A stretch of DNA of 64,000 nt from Kaustia mangrovi (GCF_015482775.1 NZ_CP058214.1:496001-560000), one strand, 5' to 3'. Shown: positions 39,092 to 49,495, counted from the stretch's first letter. The notes: a model not told the origin generated them from the sequence alone. Program-made: numbers and translations.

Positions 39092-40793
39092 GCTCAGCCT
39101 CTCCTCCAGGGTGGGTCACCGCGCCATGACAGGCCGATCCCACCGTCTGGGCATATTTCCAGATCGCACCGCTGCGATAGTCCGTCTCGCGCGGCGCCCA
39201 GCGGTCCCGGCGGCGCGCCATATCCTCGTCGGAGACCGCGATCTCGAGCGTGCCCTCGACCGCGTCGATCGTGATCGTGTCGCCATCCTCGACAAGCGCG
39301 ATGGGCCCGCCGACCGCCGCCTCCGGCCCGACATGGCCGATGCAGAAGCCCCGCGTGGCACCGGAGAAACGCCCGTCGGTGATGAGCGCCACCTTGTCGC
39401 CCATGCCCTGGCCGTAGAGTGCGGCGGTGGTCGCCAGCATCTCGCGCATGCCGGGGCCGCCCTTCGGGCCCTCGTAGCGGATGACCAGCACCTCGCCTTC
39501 CTCGTATTCGCGCCTGGATACCGCGGCGAAGGCCTGCTCCTCGTTATCGAAGCAGCGCGCGGGGCCGGAGAAGCGCTGATTGGCAAGCCCCGCGACCTTC
39601 ACGATGGCCCCTTCCGGCGCGAGATTGCCCTTCAGCCCCACCACGCCGCCGGTCGGCGTGATCGGCTCGCTGGCCGGGCGCACCACGTCCTGCTCGGCGT
39701 TCCAGCTCACGCTCTCCAGGTTCTCCGCGATCGTGCGGCCGGTCACGGTCAGGCAATCGCCATGCAGGTAGCCGTGATCGAGCAGCGTCTTCATGAGCAG
39801 CGGAATGCCGCCGGCCTCGAACAGGTCCTTGGCGACATAGCGCCCGCCCGGCTTCAGGTCCGCGATATAGGGCGTGCGCCTGAAGATCTCCGCGACGTCG
39901 AAGAGCGTGAAGGAGATGCCGCATTCATGGGCGATTGCCGGCAGGTGCAGGCCCGCATTGGTCGACCCGCCGGAGGCTGCAACGACGGTTGCGGCGTTCT
40001 CCAGCGCCTTGCGCGTCACGATATCGCGCGGGCGGATATTGCGGGCGATGAGCTCCATGACCTGCTCGCCGGCGGTCATGCAGAACTTGTCGCGGAACTC
40101 GTAGGGCGCCGGCGCCCCGGCCGAATATGGCAGGGCGAGGCCGATGGCCTCCGACACGGTCGCCATGGTGTTGGCGGTGAACTGCGCGCCGCACGCGCCC
40201 GCAGACGGACAGGCCACCTGTTCCAGCTCGTCGAGATCGCTGTCCGACATGGTGCCGACGGAATGGCGCCCGACCGCCTCGAACACGTCCTGCACCGTGA
40301 CCTGCCGGCCGCGGAAGGTGCCCGGCAGGATCGAGCCGCCATAGATGAAGATCGAGGGCACGTTCAGCCGGCACATGGCCATCATCATGCCCGGGAGAGA
40401 CTTGTCGCAGCCCGCAAGCCCGACCAACGCGTCATAGGCATGGCCGCGCATGGTGAGCTCGACGGAATCGGCGATCACCTCGCGCGACACCAGCGACGAC
40501 TTCATGCCCTGATGGCCCATGGCGATGCCATCGGTCACGGTAATGGTGGTGAACTCGCGCGGCGTGCCGCTCGCCGCCGCGACGCCGTGCTTCACGGCCT
40601 GCGCCTGGCGCATCAGCGTGATGTTGCAGGGCGCCGCCTCGTTCCAGCAGGTCGCCACGCCGACGAAGGGCTGATGGATCTGCTCGCGCGTGAGCCCCAT
40701 CGCATAATAGTAGGAGCGATGCGGCGCCCTCTGCGGGCCTTCCGTCACATGCCGGCTGGGGAGCTTCGCCTTGTCGAACGTCTTGGCGTCCAT
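39069..40793 (-). CDS. ilvD: dihydroxy-acid dehydratase
   Basis: Fe-S enzyme of valine, isoleucine and leucine biosynthesis. 574 residues with GCDKSLPGMMMAMCRLNVP (about 120), CPSAGACGAQFTANTM, and the C-terminal TDGRFSGATRGFCIGHVGPE. The ATG at 40793 follows GAGG. An open frame continues upstream to 40874 without support. Its last codons overlap the proposed start of the exoR-like gene. Confidence 0.95.
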   Translation of the reverse strand: MDAKTFDKAKLPSRHVTEGPQRAPHRSYYYAMGLTREQIHQPFVGVATCWNEAAPCNITLMRQAQAVKHGVAAASGTPREFTTITVTDGIAMGHQGMKSSLVSREVIADSVELTMRGHAYDALVGLAGCDKSLPGMMMAMCRLNVPSIFIYGGSILPGTFRGRQVTVQDVFEAVGRHSVGTMSDSDLDELEQVACPSAGACGAQFTANTMATVSEAIGLALPYSAGAPAPYEFRDKFCMTAGEQVMELIARNIRPRDIVTRKALENAATVVAASGGSTNAGLHLPAIAHECGISFTLFDVAEIFRRTPYIADLKPGGRYVAKDLFEAGGIPLLMKTLLDHGYLHGDCLTVTGRTIAENLESVSWNAEQDVVRPASEPITPTGGVVGLKGNLAPEGAIVKVAGLANQRFSGPARCFDNEEQAFAAVSRREYEEGEVLVIRYEGPKGGPGMREMLATTAALYGQGMGDKVALITDGRFSGATRGFCIGHVGPEAAVGGPIALVEDGDTITIDAVEGTLEIAVSDEDMARRRDRWAPRETDYRSGAIWKYAQTVGSACHGAVTHPGGEAELVCFADI

Positions 40794-41294
40794 CTGTCGT
40801 CCTCTGTGCCGTCGCCTCCGATGCCGGGTGAATGGCAGCGCACTCAAGGCTTCCGCCCTCGGGACTGCTGGCAAGACAAGCGACGATCACCCACCACTCA
40901 GGATTCCGGGCGCCGCGACTCCGGCCATACCGTTCACCGAACCGCCTCAGCGGCCCGGAGAAGACGCCGAGAGAGCGCCTCCTCCTGATACGGATGCACG
41001 CTAAGGGGGTTTTGGGCGGAAAAAAGGAGCTTCGTCGTGGAGAATAGGATGCGCGAATGGATTCAGGTTCCATGTGGCAATTCTGCCACTGAAACCCGGG
41101 CGGCCGTTTCAGTCTCCACAAGACCGGAACGCCGTCTCGATCCGCTGGCTTCCGCGGCCCCCTGCCCGAACACCCGGCATGGGCAGGACACGACCGCCAG
41201 ATAACCATAGCGTCTAAGGACGAATACGATCAAAGCTTTGTGAAGCTTTGTTAACAACCCGTCCGGCCGCAAGGGCTCGCCGAGGGATGCGGCA
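40794..41294. other. 501-base gap between valS and ilvD; no convincing gene
   Basis: It holds the ilvD upstream region. The one clear structure is a perfect palindrome at 41074-41089, GTGGCA-ATTC-TGCCAC, of operator size, about 280 bases from the ilvD start. A 51-codon frame at 41049-41204 has a fair ribosome site but unconvincing composition. Confidence 0.5.
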
Positions 41295-44001
41295 TCACGC
41301 CACGCCCTTCAGGCGCTCCAGCGCGGCCTCCAGCTTGGCGCGCGTCGCCTCGGCATCGGCCTTGCGCTCGCGCTGCTCCTCCACGACGTGCTCCGGCGCA
41401 CGCGAGATGAAGTTCTCGTTGGCGAGCTTCGACTGGAGCTTGCCGATCTCGTCGGCCACCTTGCCGAGCTCCTTTTCCAGGCGCCCGCGCTCGGCGGCGA
41501 GATCCACCACATCGGCGAGCGGCAGCGCCACGGTCGCCTCGCCCAGGACGATCTGGGCGGCACCCGCCGGAATCCGGTCCGCCAGATCGAGGCTCTCCAG
41601 CCGGGCGAGCCGGCAGATCTCCGTGCGCCAGACGTCGACCAGCGCCATGGTCTCCTGCGACGCGCCGGTGACGAGGCACGGGATCTTCGCCCCGCCGGCA
41701 CGTTCATCTCCGAGCGCACCGAGCGCACCTCGGAGACGAAGCGGACCACCCAGTCGATCTCGGCGTCGGCCCGGCGGTCGGCAAGGCCCCTCGCCTGCGG
41801 CCAGGCCGCGAGGATCAGCCGGGAGCCGCGTTCCGGCCCCTGCTCGCCCGTGCGCGCCCACAGCTCCTCGGTAATGAAGGGCATGAAGGGATGAAGCAGC
41901 GTCACGATCCGGTCGAGCGTCCAGGCCGCGGTGGCGCGCGTCTCCGCCTTGGCGGCCTCGTCCTCGCCATTGAGCGGCGACTTGATGAGCTCCAGATACC
42001 AGTCGCAGAAGACGTGCCAGACGAAGCGGTAGAGCGCGGCCGCGGCATCGTTGAACCGGTATTGCTCGATGGCCTGCGTCACCGTCTCGCCTGCGCGCTC
42101 GGCCTCGCCCACGATCCATTTGTTGATCGTCTGGCCGAGCGCGGAGGGGTCGAAATCCGCCTGCCGGACGCACTCGTTCATCTCGCAGAAGCGCGCGGCG
42201 TTCCAGAGCTTGGTCGCGAAGTTGCGGTAACCCTCCACGCGCTGGCGCGACATCTTGATATCGCGGCCCTGGGCGGCCATGGCAGCCAGCGTGAAGCGCA
42301 GGGCGTCCGCGCCATAGGCATCCACCAGCTCCAGCGGATCCATGACGTTGCCCTTGGACTTCGACATCTTCTGGCCCTTCTCGTCGCGGACCAGGGCGTG
42401 GATATAGACGGTGTGGAACGGCACTTCCTTCATGAAGTGCAGCCCCATCATCATCATGCGCGCGACCCAGAAGAAGATGATGTCGAAGCCGGTGACCAGC
42501 ACATCGGTCTTGTAATAGCGCTCAAGCTCCGGCGTCTCGTCCGGCCAGCCGAGCGTGGAGAACGGCCAGAGCGCGGAGGAGAACCAGGTGTCGAGCACAT
42601 CCTCGTCGCGCTCCAGCGCCACGCGGCGGCCGTAGTGACGCTCGGCCGCGGCCAGCGCCTCCTCCTCCGTCTTCTCCACGAAGACCTCGCCATCCGGCCC
42701 GTACCAGGCCGGGATCTGGTGGCCCCACCAGAGCTGGCGGGAGATGCACCAGGGCTGGATGTTGCGCATCCACTCGTAATAGGTCTTCGCCCAGTTCTCC
42801 GGCACGAAACCGGTCTCGCCGCTCTCCACCGCCTGGATGGCGGGCTTGGCGAGCGTCGCGGCATCGACATACCACTGCTCGGTGAGATAGGGCTCGATCA
42901 CCACATTGGAGCGGTCGCCATAGGGCACCGTGTTGGCGTGCTCCTCGACCTCGGCCAGGAGGCCCCTCGCCTCCATCATCTCGACCACGCGCTTGCGCGC
43001 CTCGAACCGGTCGAGCCCGTCGAGCGCGAGTGTCTCCTGCAGATCGTCGCTATCCCCGATGTCGGCCAGGAAGTCCTTGTTGTCGCGCACCGCGATACAG
43101 GCGTTCTCGTCGAGAACGTTGATCATCGCCAGGCCGTGGCGCTTGCCGACCTCGAAATCGTTGAAGTCGTGGGCCGGCGTGATCTTCACCGCACCCGAGC
43201 CCTGCTCGGGATCGGCATAGTCGTCGGCAACGATCGGAATCTCGCGGCCGACCAGCGGCAGGACGACGGTGCGGCCCACCAGATCCGTGTAGCGCTCGTC
43301 GTCGGGATGCACGGCGACCGCGGTGTCGCCCAGCATGGTTTCGGGCCGCGTCGTCGCCACGGTGATGAACCGGCCGGGCTCGTCCTTCACCGGGTATTTG
43401 AAATGCCAGAGATGGCCCTTCGTCTCGACCTGCAGCACCTCGAGGTCTGAGATCGCGGTGCGGAATTTCGGATCCCAGTTGACGAGCCGCTTGTCCTTGT
43501 AGATGAGGCCCTGCCTGTAGAGCGTGACGAACACCTCCAGCACGGCACGGCTCAGCCCTCGTCCATGGTGAAACGCTCGCGGCTCCAGTCACAGGACGCG
43601 CCGAGCCGGCGGAGCTGGCCGGTGATCATCCCGCCCGACTGTTCCTTCCACGCCCAGACCTTCTCGATGAAGGCCTCGCGCCCCATCTCCCAGCGCGAGG
43701 GTTCCTGGCGCTCCATGAGCTGGCGCTCGACCACCATCTGCGTGGCGATGCCCGCATGGTCCATGCCCGGCTGCCACAGCACGTCGCGCCCGCGCATGCG
43801 CTCGAACCGGACGAGGATGTCCTGGATCGTGTTGTTGAGTGCATGGCCCATATGCAGCGAGCCCGTCACATTGGGCGGCGGGATCACGATGGTGAAGGGC
43901 TCCGCATCCGGGCGCTGACCGGCACGGAATGCGCCGGACCGCTCCCAGTCGTCATAGATGCGTTCTTCGATATCCTGCGGCTTGAAAGTCTTCTCGAGCA
44001 T
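41295..44001 (-). CDS. valS: valyl-tRNA synthetase (two frameshifts)
   Basis: Class I synthetase, 902 residues when corrected. HIGH-type [16 protein letters not shown] (about 45), [31 protein letters not shown] and a C-terminal coiled-coil ([20 protein letters not shown]). Two one-base losses break the frame. At 43556-43558, MDEG is followed by a stop where LSRAVLEVF should continue. At 41690-41693, EMNVPAG should run into AKIPCLVTG. Adding one base at each gives an exact number of codons. As valS is essential, sequencing error is the likeliest reason; a second valS elsewhere would be the alternative. Confidence 0.9.
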
Positions 44002-44079
44002 GCACGTCTCTCGCGGTCTCGCCGGCCAGGCGCGGCAAGTGTCGAATGGAGGCCCTCTGCGTCGACCGCAAGTCATTCG

Positions 44080-44099
44080 GCCGGCACATGACTGCCGGC
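44080..44099. terminator. hairpin downstream of popZ
   Basis: Perfect seven-base stem GCCGGCA / TGCCGGC with a six-base loop (CATGAC), in the 176-base gap between popZ and valS. A TTTAAA lies on the upstream side with respect to popZ transcription and no U-tract follows on that strand, so a terminator role is tentative. Confidence 0.35.
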
Positions 44100-44177
44100 T
44101 TTAAACCGCACTTGGCTGGGAGTTTCAACAGTCCGCGGCGAAAGACCCGCAACAGGCCCGGCGCCGGCACCCCTCGC

Positions 44178-44969
44178 TCAGCGGGTCCGACGCTCCGCGA
44201 TACGCTGGGAGATACGTTCGATCTCCTGGCGTACGAGCGTTTCCACAAGGCCGGGCAGGTTATGGTCGAGCCACTCCTTGAGCATGGGACGGAGCAGCGT
44301 GCGCGCCTCCTCCCTCAGCATCTCGTCGCCGAGGCGGTCCGACAGCTCGCCGAACGCATCCCAGACGGCCGACTCGGTTTCCGCGGCGATGAGCCGCTCG
44401 TCCTGCACGCTCATGGTATCGGTCTCCGCCGTCTCAGTCTCTTCGGCCCGCATGTCGGCCGGCGCCGCTGCCGTCTCGGCAGGCGGTGCCGCAGTCTCCG
44501 GCATGCCGGCCGCATCGTCGTCCGACAGATCCGCGGCATCCGGCGCCTTGTCCCCGATCGCCGAGGGAGCGGTCGCCATGCTGTCATTGGCCGGCGTGCC
44601 GTAGGGCGCCGGCGCGCCTGTCTCGCGACCGGGCGCGGCTTCCGCCTCCCGCCCGGCCTCGCCGGTCGAGGGGAAAGTTGCACTGAAATGGCTCGCGGAA
44701 ACCGGCTGTGCTTCGCCCGCGCCCTGCCCCCATGGCTCGCCGTCGGAGGGACGGCGCAGCCTAAGCACCCGTTCGCCGGGCGGGGTGGCCTCGGGGTGCG
44801 CCTCCTGCGCATCCGGCACCGCGGCAGGCCCGGGCGCAGACGTCGCGGACGGTTCGGCGGCGGGCCTGGACAGCCGCGCGTCCAGCCTCTGGTCCTCGTC
44901 GATCGCGCGCCGGATGGATGCGAGAATCTCCTCCATGCTCGGCTCGGCCGGATGTTCTGGCTTGTTCAT
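44178..44969 (-). CDS. popZ: polar organising protein PopZ (DUF2497)
   Basis: 263 residues with the PopZ layout: a short N-terminal helix MEEILASIRRAIDEDQR that binds client proteins, a long disordered Pro/Ala/Glu/Asp-rich middle (about 35-185), and a conserved C-terminal helical oligomerisation region (LLRPMLKEWLDHNLPGLVET, then LVRQEIERISQR). In Caulobacter and relatives PopZ forms a polar matrix anchoring the chromosome origin region. The tolC-popZ-valS order is typical of alphaproteobacteria. Confidence 0.88.
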   Translation of the reverse strand: MNKPEHPAEPSMEEILASIRRAIDEDQRLDARLSRPAAEPSATSAPGPAAVPDAQEAHPEATPPGERVLRLRRPSDGEPWGQGAGEAQPVSASHFSATFPSTGEAGREAEAAPGRETGAPAPYGTPANDSMATAPSAIGDKAPDAADLSDDDAAGMPETAAPPAETAAAPADMRAEETETAETDTMSVQDERLIAAETESAVWDAFGELSDRLGDEMLREEARTLLRPMLKEWLDHNLPGLVETLVRQEIERISQRIAERRTR

Positions 44970-45098
44970 GATCTTGCGGGACCTCTACTCGCGTCTGACC
45001 TGTGCGAATCAGCTTCTTGCACGAAAAAGGATCGCCGAATCGCTCCGCGCGGGCAAACATCCAGCGGTGGAACCGGGTAGCAAAATCGTGGAAAACCG

Positions 45099-46517
45099 CT
45101 ATTCCGTCCCGCCGATCCCGGTGCCGAACAGCTTGTAGCGGACATTCTGGTAGTTCACGTCGGGATTATAGGGCGCGACCGGCAGGCTGAGCTGCTGGAC
45201 ATTGAGCCGTCCCATGGCCGCGATGAGCTGATAGGCGGCGACAATCCGGTCGCGCCGTGCCGTGACCACGGAGACGCGGGCATTGACCAGCTCCTGCTCG
45301 GCATTCAGCACGTCGAGGGTGGTCCGGGTTCCGACCTCGGCCTCCTGCTTGACGCCCTCATAGGCCAACTCCTGGGCCCTGACCTGCTCGGTGGTCGACA
45401 CGATGGTCTGGCGCGCCGCGTCGAGATTGTTCCAGGCCTGCACCACCGCCTCGCGCGCGGCCCGGCGCGCCTCGAGGATCTGGATGCGCCGCTGGCTGTT
45501 CGTCTGCTTGGCCTGGCGCACCTGGGAGTAGACCGCCCCGCCCTGATATAGCGGCATGGTCACCGCGCCCAGGATGGAGGTGCTCTCCGACTTGTCCACG
45601 CTCAGGCTCGGCTCGTGGCTCCAGCTGTACTCCGCCTGAAGCGAAACCTGAGGCAGCAGGTCGCCGCGCGCCACCTCGACCGCATAGCGCGAGGCCTCCT
45701 CGGTGAAGGAGGCCACGCCGACATCCGGGTTGTTGGCGTCGCCGGCCGCGATTGCCGATTTGAGCGTCTTCGGGATCAGATGCTCGGGCAGGCTCGGGAA
45801 GACGAGGCCATCCGGCGAATGGCCGATCACGCGGACATAATTCGCAACGGAGGCCGCGAGATTGGCCTGCGCAACAGACAGGGCGGACAGGCTTTCCGAC
45901 AGGCGTGCGCGCGACTGCGCCACATCGGTGCGCGTCACCTCGCCGACATTGAAGCGGGCCTGGGTCGCGCGCAGCTGCTCGCGCAGCACCTCGACGTTCT
46001 TGCGCCGCAGATCGACGATCTGTCGGTCCTGGATGACGTTCATGAAGGCGACGACGCCGTTGAGCAGGACGTTCTGCTCGGTGCCGCGCAGGGATTCGCG
46101 GCCGGCATCGACATTCGCCTCCGCCTGGCGCGTGCTGTTGACGGTCTTGAAACCGCGAAACAGGGGCTGTGTCAGCGTGATGGAAAAGTTGCCGGGATCG
46201 GTGCTTCCGTTCGATGACATGCCGAGCGCGGTGGTCGTGTCCGTGTCGGTATAGCCGTAGCTGCCGTTCACCTCCACGGTCGGGCGCCAGCCGGACAGGG
46301 CCTGGGGCACCTGTTCGTCCGTCGCCCTCTGGCGCGCCCGGTCGGCATTGAGCGTCGGGTTCCCGCCATAGGCGCTGATCAGGGCCTGCTGAAGCGTTTC
46401 CGCGTCCGCCCGCGCCGTCATCGCCGCGACTGCCGCAGCCCCGACGCCCAGCAGACAGGCGGCCTTCACCATTGCGAGACGCTTACTGCGCAAGACCGTC
46501 ACCCCTAGCTTGATCAT
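45099..46517 (-). CDS. tolC: TolC family outer membrane efflux protein
   Basis: 472 residues. Signal peptide (ACLLGVGAAAVAAMTARADA, cut about residue 38), then the duplicated TolC/OEP helical repeats with LQQALISAYGGNPTLNADRA and the mid-point ASFTEEASRYAVEVARGDLL. It forms the outer-membrane exit channel for tripartite exporters and type I secretion. GGGAGAG precedes the ATG at 46517. No inner-membrane partner is adjacent. Confidence 0.92.
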   Translation of the reverse strand: MIKLGVTVLRSKRLAMVKAACLLGVGAAAVAAMTARADAETLQQALISAYGGNPTLNADRARQRATDEQVPQALSGWRPTVEVNGSYGYTDTDTTTALGMSSNGSTDPGNFSITLTQPLFRGFKTVNSTRQAEANVDAGRESLRGTEQNVLLNGVVAFMNVIQDRQIVDLRRKNVEVLREQLRATQARFNVGEVTRTDVAQSRARLSESLSALSVAQANLAASVANYVRVIGHSPDGLVFPSLPEHLIPKTLKSAIAAGDANNPDVGVASFTEEASRYAVEVARGDLLPQVSLQAEYSWSHEPSLSVDKSESTSILGAVTMPLYQGGAVYSQVRQAKQTNSQRRIQILEARRAAREAVVQAWNNLDAARQTIVSTTEQVRAQELAYEGVKQEAEVGTRTTLDVLNAEQELVNARVSVVTARRDRIVAAYQLIAAMGRLNVQQLSLPVAPYNPDVNYQNVRYKLFGTGIGGTE

Positions 46518-46821
46518 CCCCGGTACTCTCCCGCGGCTTCCTGAGAGTGCCGCTACTGGCTTGTGCTACCGGAGCAGTCCGCATAGTCCGAAACGACAAA
46601 CGAGACCCCAAGCGGCAAGACCGCCGGCCTCTTCCGTCATTCCTGCAGCGACCCCGATATCGAACTCCACTCACATCAAACCGGCACGCCACTGCCCCCA
46701 TGGCGCCAGATGCCGTGCCTTAAGCTAATCGTTCCCGCCCGCCTTGTCACCATGCGGCCGGCCGCCAACCTTAACAACCGCCATGCCCCGCACCGTTATT
46801 CTCGCACAGCGAAATTACCGT
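46518..46821. other. 304-base gap upstream of tolC; no gene seen
   Basis: Holds the tolC leader and the downstream region of the methyltransferase gene. Frames on both strands look like chance, and no strong palindrome or repeat was found. Confidence 0.5.
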
Positions 46822-47499
46822 TCAGAAAACGAAACGCGGGCGTTCCACCTCGAAACCCGGCAAGGCCGGGACATTCGCGTCGTAAGACTGGCGCGAACTT
46901 ATGGCCGTCCCGTGACGGGTGAACAGCGTGGTCTTGCCGACGCCGTTCTCCGGCTCAACGACCGCCACCAGCCGGCCATTGTCCTTCAACTGATCGAACA
47001 GGGCGGCCGGGATCTCCGGCACCGCGCCGTTCACGACGATCACGTCATAGGGGCCTTCCGCCTTGTGCCCGTCGCGCAGCGGGCCGGTCACGACGGCGGC
47101 GTTCATGACGCCGTGCTCGACCAGAAGCTCGCCGGCGCGGTCCGCCAGGTCCCCGTCCGCCTCGAGCGCGACGACCGACTGGGCAAGACGCGAGATGACG
47201 GCGGTCGAATAGCCGAGCGCGCATCCCACATCGAGCACCAGTTCGTCCTGGTCGATCCCGGCGAGCTGGAGCAGCCGCGCGAAGCTCATGGGCTCCATGA
47301 GATAGCGCGGCGGCGCGCCGTCCACCGCCTCCGTCAACGGAAGGTCCTCGTCCATATAGGCGAGCTGCTGGCGCGCACGGGGCACGAAGGCCTCCCGCGG
47401 CACCTCGCTCATGGCCGCGATGATCCGGTGATCGGTGATCCCGCTCGGCCGGATCTGCGATTCCACCATATTGGTCCGTGCGGTCTGGAAATCGGTCAT
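46822..47499 (-). CDS. PIMT-like SAM-dependent methyltransferase
   Basis: 225 residues with the protein-L-isoaspartate methyltransferase fold: MVESQIRPSGITDHRIIAAM, EVPREAFVP, motif I LVLDVGCALGYSTAVISRLA and DVIVVNGAVPEIP. It differs from the true Pcm at 17816: motif I has GCALG rather than GTGSG, and the Pcm-specific GQTISQP segment reads LMEPMSFARLLQLA. It belongs to the paralogous group usually found beside tolC in alphaproteobacteria, whose methyl acceptor is unknown. The ATG at 47499 is used; a frame to 47643 is open. Confidence 0.85.
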   Translation of the reverse strand: MTDFQTARTNMVESQIRPSGITDHRIIAAMSEVPREAFVPRARQQLAYMDEDLPLTEAVDGAPPRYLMEPMSFARLLQLAGIDQDELVLDVGCALGYSTAVISRLAQSVVALEADGDLADRAGELLVEHGVMNAAVVTGPLRDGHKAEGPYDVIVVNGAVPEIPAALFDQLKDNGRLVAVVEPENGVGKTTLFTRHGTAISSRQSYDANVPALPGFEVERPRFVF

Positions 47500-47664
47500 G
47501 GCTCTCAAGGCACGCTGGTTGGTGGCAGGATGGTCTGGCGCCACTGATACCCGAATGGCCGCCGCCCGCCAATAGCCAATCCCGCCGGCGGGGGCGGCGC
47601 GGCTCCCACCCCGGACAAAGGCCTTGCATAAGCCTTCGTCCATGATAAATGTTCCCGCGCTAAC

Positions 47665-47738
47665 GGCCTCGTGGCGGAGTGGTTACGCAGCGGACTGCAA
47701 ATCCGTTTACCCCGGTTCGATTCCGGGCGAGGCCTCCA
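47665..47738 (+). tRNA. tRNA-Cys (anticodon GCA)
   Basis: 74 bases including encoded CCA. Seven-base acceptor stem GGCCTCG (47665-47671) pairs with CGAGGCC (47728-47734), discriminator T, then CCA. The anticodon loop CTGCAAA carries GCA, and the T-loop GGTTCGATTCC is intact. It is convergent with the enamidase-like gene. Confidence 0.96.
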
Positions 47739-47772
47739 ACGTTCCCCTTGTTGTTCTTCAAACCGTCGCGCG

Positions 47773-48951
47773 CTACCCCTCGACCACGTCCGGCAACGTC
47801 GTCGCCGGCGGGGTGTTGCGCGAGCGCGTCGTGCGCACGATGCCGTCGATGACGGTCATGCCGACGCCGGGCAGGTTGCCCTGCTCCACGCTCTCCAGGA
47901 TGGTCTTGCCCGGTGCATGCTGGGCACGGTCCATGATGACGAAATCGGCAGACCGGCCGACCTCGATCAGTCCGCAATCGAGATCGCGCATGCGCGCCGT
48001 GTTGCCGGTGGCGAAGCAGAAGGCGGTCTCCGCCGGCACGTCGCCGAGGCTCGAGAGCATGGCGACCATGCGCAATATGCCGAGCGGCTGGACGCCGGAG
48101 CCCGCCGGCGCGTCCGTGCCGAGAATCACACGCTCGACCTGGCTGAGCTCGTGAGCGGTGCGCACCGCGAGAAGCGCCGCGCGCTCATTGCCGTTATGGA
48201 CGACCTCGATGCCGCGCCGGCACTGCTCGCACAGGCAGGTGATCTGGTCGTCGGGCAGTGCTGTGTGGCCACCATTGATGTGGCCGATAATGTCGGCATC
48301 GGCCTCCAGCACCACATCCTTGTCGATGAGGCCGGAGCCGGGAATGGACGGTCCGCCGGTGTGGATCGTGCTCTGGATGCCGTATTTGCGCGCCCAGGCG
48401 ACCATCTTCTGGGCCGTCTCGCCGGCCTTCACCGAGCCGAGGCCGACCTCGCCCAGCAGCTTGACCCCGGCGGAGGCGAGCTCCTTGAAGTCCTCCTCCT
48501 CCATGCCCTCCTCGATGACGGGCGCGCCGGCGATCATCTTGACGCCGGAGGGGCGGAAATTCTCGTACCAGCGCTGCGAGGCGATGGCGAGCGCCTTCAG
48601 GCCCACAATATCCTTCGGCCGGCCCGGCAGATGGACCTCGCCGGCGGAGATCATGGTCGTGACGCCGCCATGGAGGCAGCTCTCGATCCAGTTGAGCTGC
48701 TGCTGGCGCGGCGTGTAATCGCCGATCACGGGATGGACATGGCTGTCGATCAGCCCCGGCGCGACGGTCGTGCCCTTGGCGTCGATCACAGTGTCGGCAC
48801 GATCGGTATCGAGCTCGCCCTCCCGCCCGATCGCGGAAATCCGCCCGTCGATCGCCACGATGCAGTCGGCATCGAGGATCGGCGCCTCCAACGCGCCGCT
48901 CAGCATCAGGCCGATATTGCGGATGACGAGCTTGCGCCCCTCTTCTGCCAT
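47773..48951 (-). CDS. enamidase-like amidohydrolase
   Basis: 392 residues of the metal-dependent amidohydrolase superfamily. Metal ligands are visible: H71 and H73 in IDSHVHP, E168 in GEVGLG, H197 in IHTGG, H224 in GHINGG and D280 in GTDAP. The stretches GDYTPRQQQLNWIESCLHGG, VTTMISAG...LPGRPKD and the C-terminal RSRNTPPA closely resemble Eubacterium barkeri enamidase. That enzyme is a binuclear Fe-Zn protein hydrolysing 1,4,5,6-tetrahydro-6-oxonicotinate to 2-formylglutarate and ammonia. GGGAG precedes the ATG. Divergent from the ferredoxin gene, with a shared-type operator upstream. Confidence 0.82.
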   Translation of the reverse strand: MAEEGRKLVIRNIGLMLSGALEAPILDADCIVAIDGRISAIGREGELDTDRADTVIDAKGTTVAPGLIDSHVHPVIGDYTPRQQQLNWIESCLHGGVTTMISAGEVHLPGRPKDIVGLKALAIASQRWYENFRPSGVKMIAGAPVIEEGMEEEDFKELASAGVKLLGEVGLGSVKAGETAQKMVAWARKYGIQSTIHTGGPSIPGSGLIDKDVVLEADADIIGHINGGHTALPDDQITCLCEQCRRGIEVVHNGNERAALLAVRTAHELSQVERVILGTDAPAGSGVQPLGILRMVAMLSSLGDVPAETAFCFATGNTARMRDLDCGLIEVGRSADFVIMDRAQHAPGKTILESVEQGNLPGVGMTVIDGIVRTTRSRNTPPATTLPDVVEG

Positions 48952-49006
48952 GTCTCATCTCCCATGAAAGCCAGTGACTGCCGCCCCGGGCGGCGCCGAT
49001 TGCATC

Positions 49007-49022
49007 TTTGTTAGCATACAAA
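49007..49022. promoter_or_regulatory. operator site 1 (TTTGT-N6-ACAAA), enamidase promoter
   Basis: Inverted repeat TTTGT-TAGCAT-ACAAA, 56 bases upstream of the enamidase-like start. The same half-sites with the same CTAACA side occur at 49098 and 52810. No regulator gene is in the window. Confidence 0.6.
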
Positions 49023-49097
49023 TGAAAAAGGCCGTCGCCAACCGCCTCGCGACGCGGCTCGCACGATTGACAGGATGGAGGCATGACGGCATATTCA

Positions 49098-49113
49098 TTT
49101 GTGTACTAACAAA
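49098..49113. promoter_or_regulatory. operator site 2 (TTTGT-N6-ACAAA), ferredoxin promoter
   Basis: Inverted repeat TTTGT-GTACTA-ACAAA, ending 15 bases before the ferredoxin GTG and just ahead of its ribosome site. Read toward its own gene it matches site 1 read toward the enamidase gene (CATTTGTRTRCTAACAAA). Its position suits repression. Confidence 0.62.
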
Positions 49114-49128
49114 TATCGGAGACACCTC

Positions 49129-49464
49129 GTGACCTATGTGGTGACCGAGAACTGCATCAAGTGCAAATTCCAGGACTGCGTGTCGGTCTGCCCGGTTGAC
49201 TGTTTCTACGAAGGCGAGAATATGCTCGTCATCCATCCGGACGAATGCATCGATTGCGGGGTGTGCGAGCCGGAATGCCCGGCGGACGCGATCAAGCCGG
49301 ATACCGAACCGGGCCTCGAGGAATGGCTTGAACTGAACGCGAAATACGCCGATCAATGGCCCAACATCACCGATCAGGGCGAGCCGCCGGCCGACGCGGA
49401 AAGCTGGAACGGCGTCGAAGGCAAGCGCGCCCAGCTGTCGGAGGCTCCCGGTGCCGGTGCCTGA
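49129..49464 (+). CDS. 7Fe (3Fe-4S/4Fe-4S) ferredoxin, FdxA type
   Basis: 111 residues closely matching Azotobacter ferredoxin I. Cysteines at 9, 12, 17, 21 and 25 ([18 protein letters not shown]) and 40, 43, 46 and 50 ([11 protein letters not shown]) supply one 3Fe-4S and one 4Fe-4S cluster. The start is the GTG at 49129, giving (V/M)TYVVTENC; the open frame to 49099 runs through the operator. Directly upstream of the 2-oxoacid oxidoreductase, it is the probable electron acceptor of that enzyme and donor to the ring reductase at 56452. Confidence 0.92.
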   Translation: MTYVVTENCIKCKFQDCVSVCPVDCFYEGENMLVIHPDECIDCGVCEPECPADAIKPDTEPGLEEWLELNAKYADQWPNITDQGEPPADAESWNGVEGKRAQLSEAPGAGA

Positions 49465-49495
49465 GAGCGCCGCGCCCAAGCAGCGAAGGAAGCCC

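Noticed and set aside
41049-41204. 51-codon frame with a fair ribosome site upstream of ilvD
   Set aside because: Composition looks random (Thr/Ala/Arg/Pro-rich with no hydrophobic or structured segment), it overlaps a palindrome, and nothing supports conservation.
40794-41294. Possible sigma-54 promoter in the TGGCAG-AATTGC palindrome on the minus strand
   Set aside because: The spacing between the TGG and GC elements is too short for a -24/-12 promoter.
41295-44001. Calling valS a pseudogene
   Set aside because: Two single-base losses in G/C runs match the pattern of five others in the window, and the rest of the protein is fully conserved, so sequencing error is more likely.
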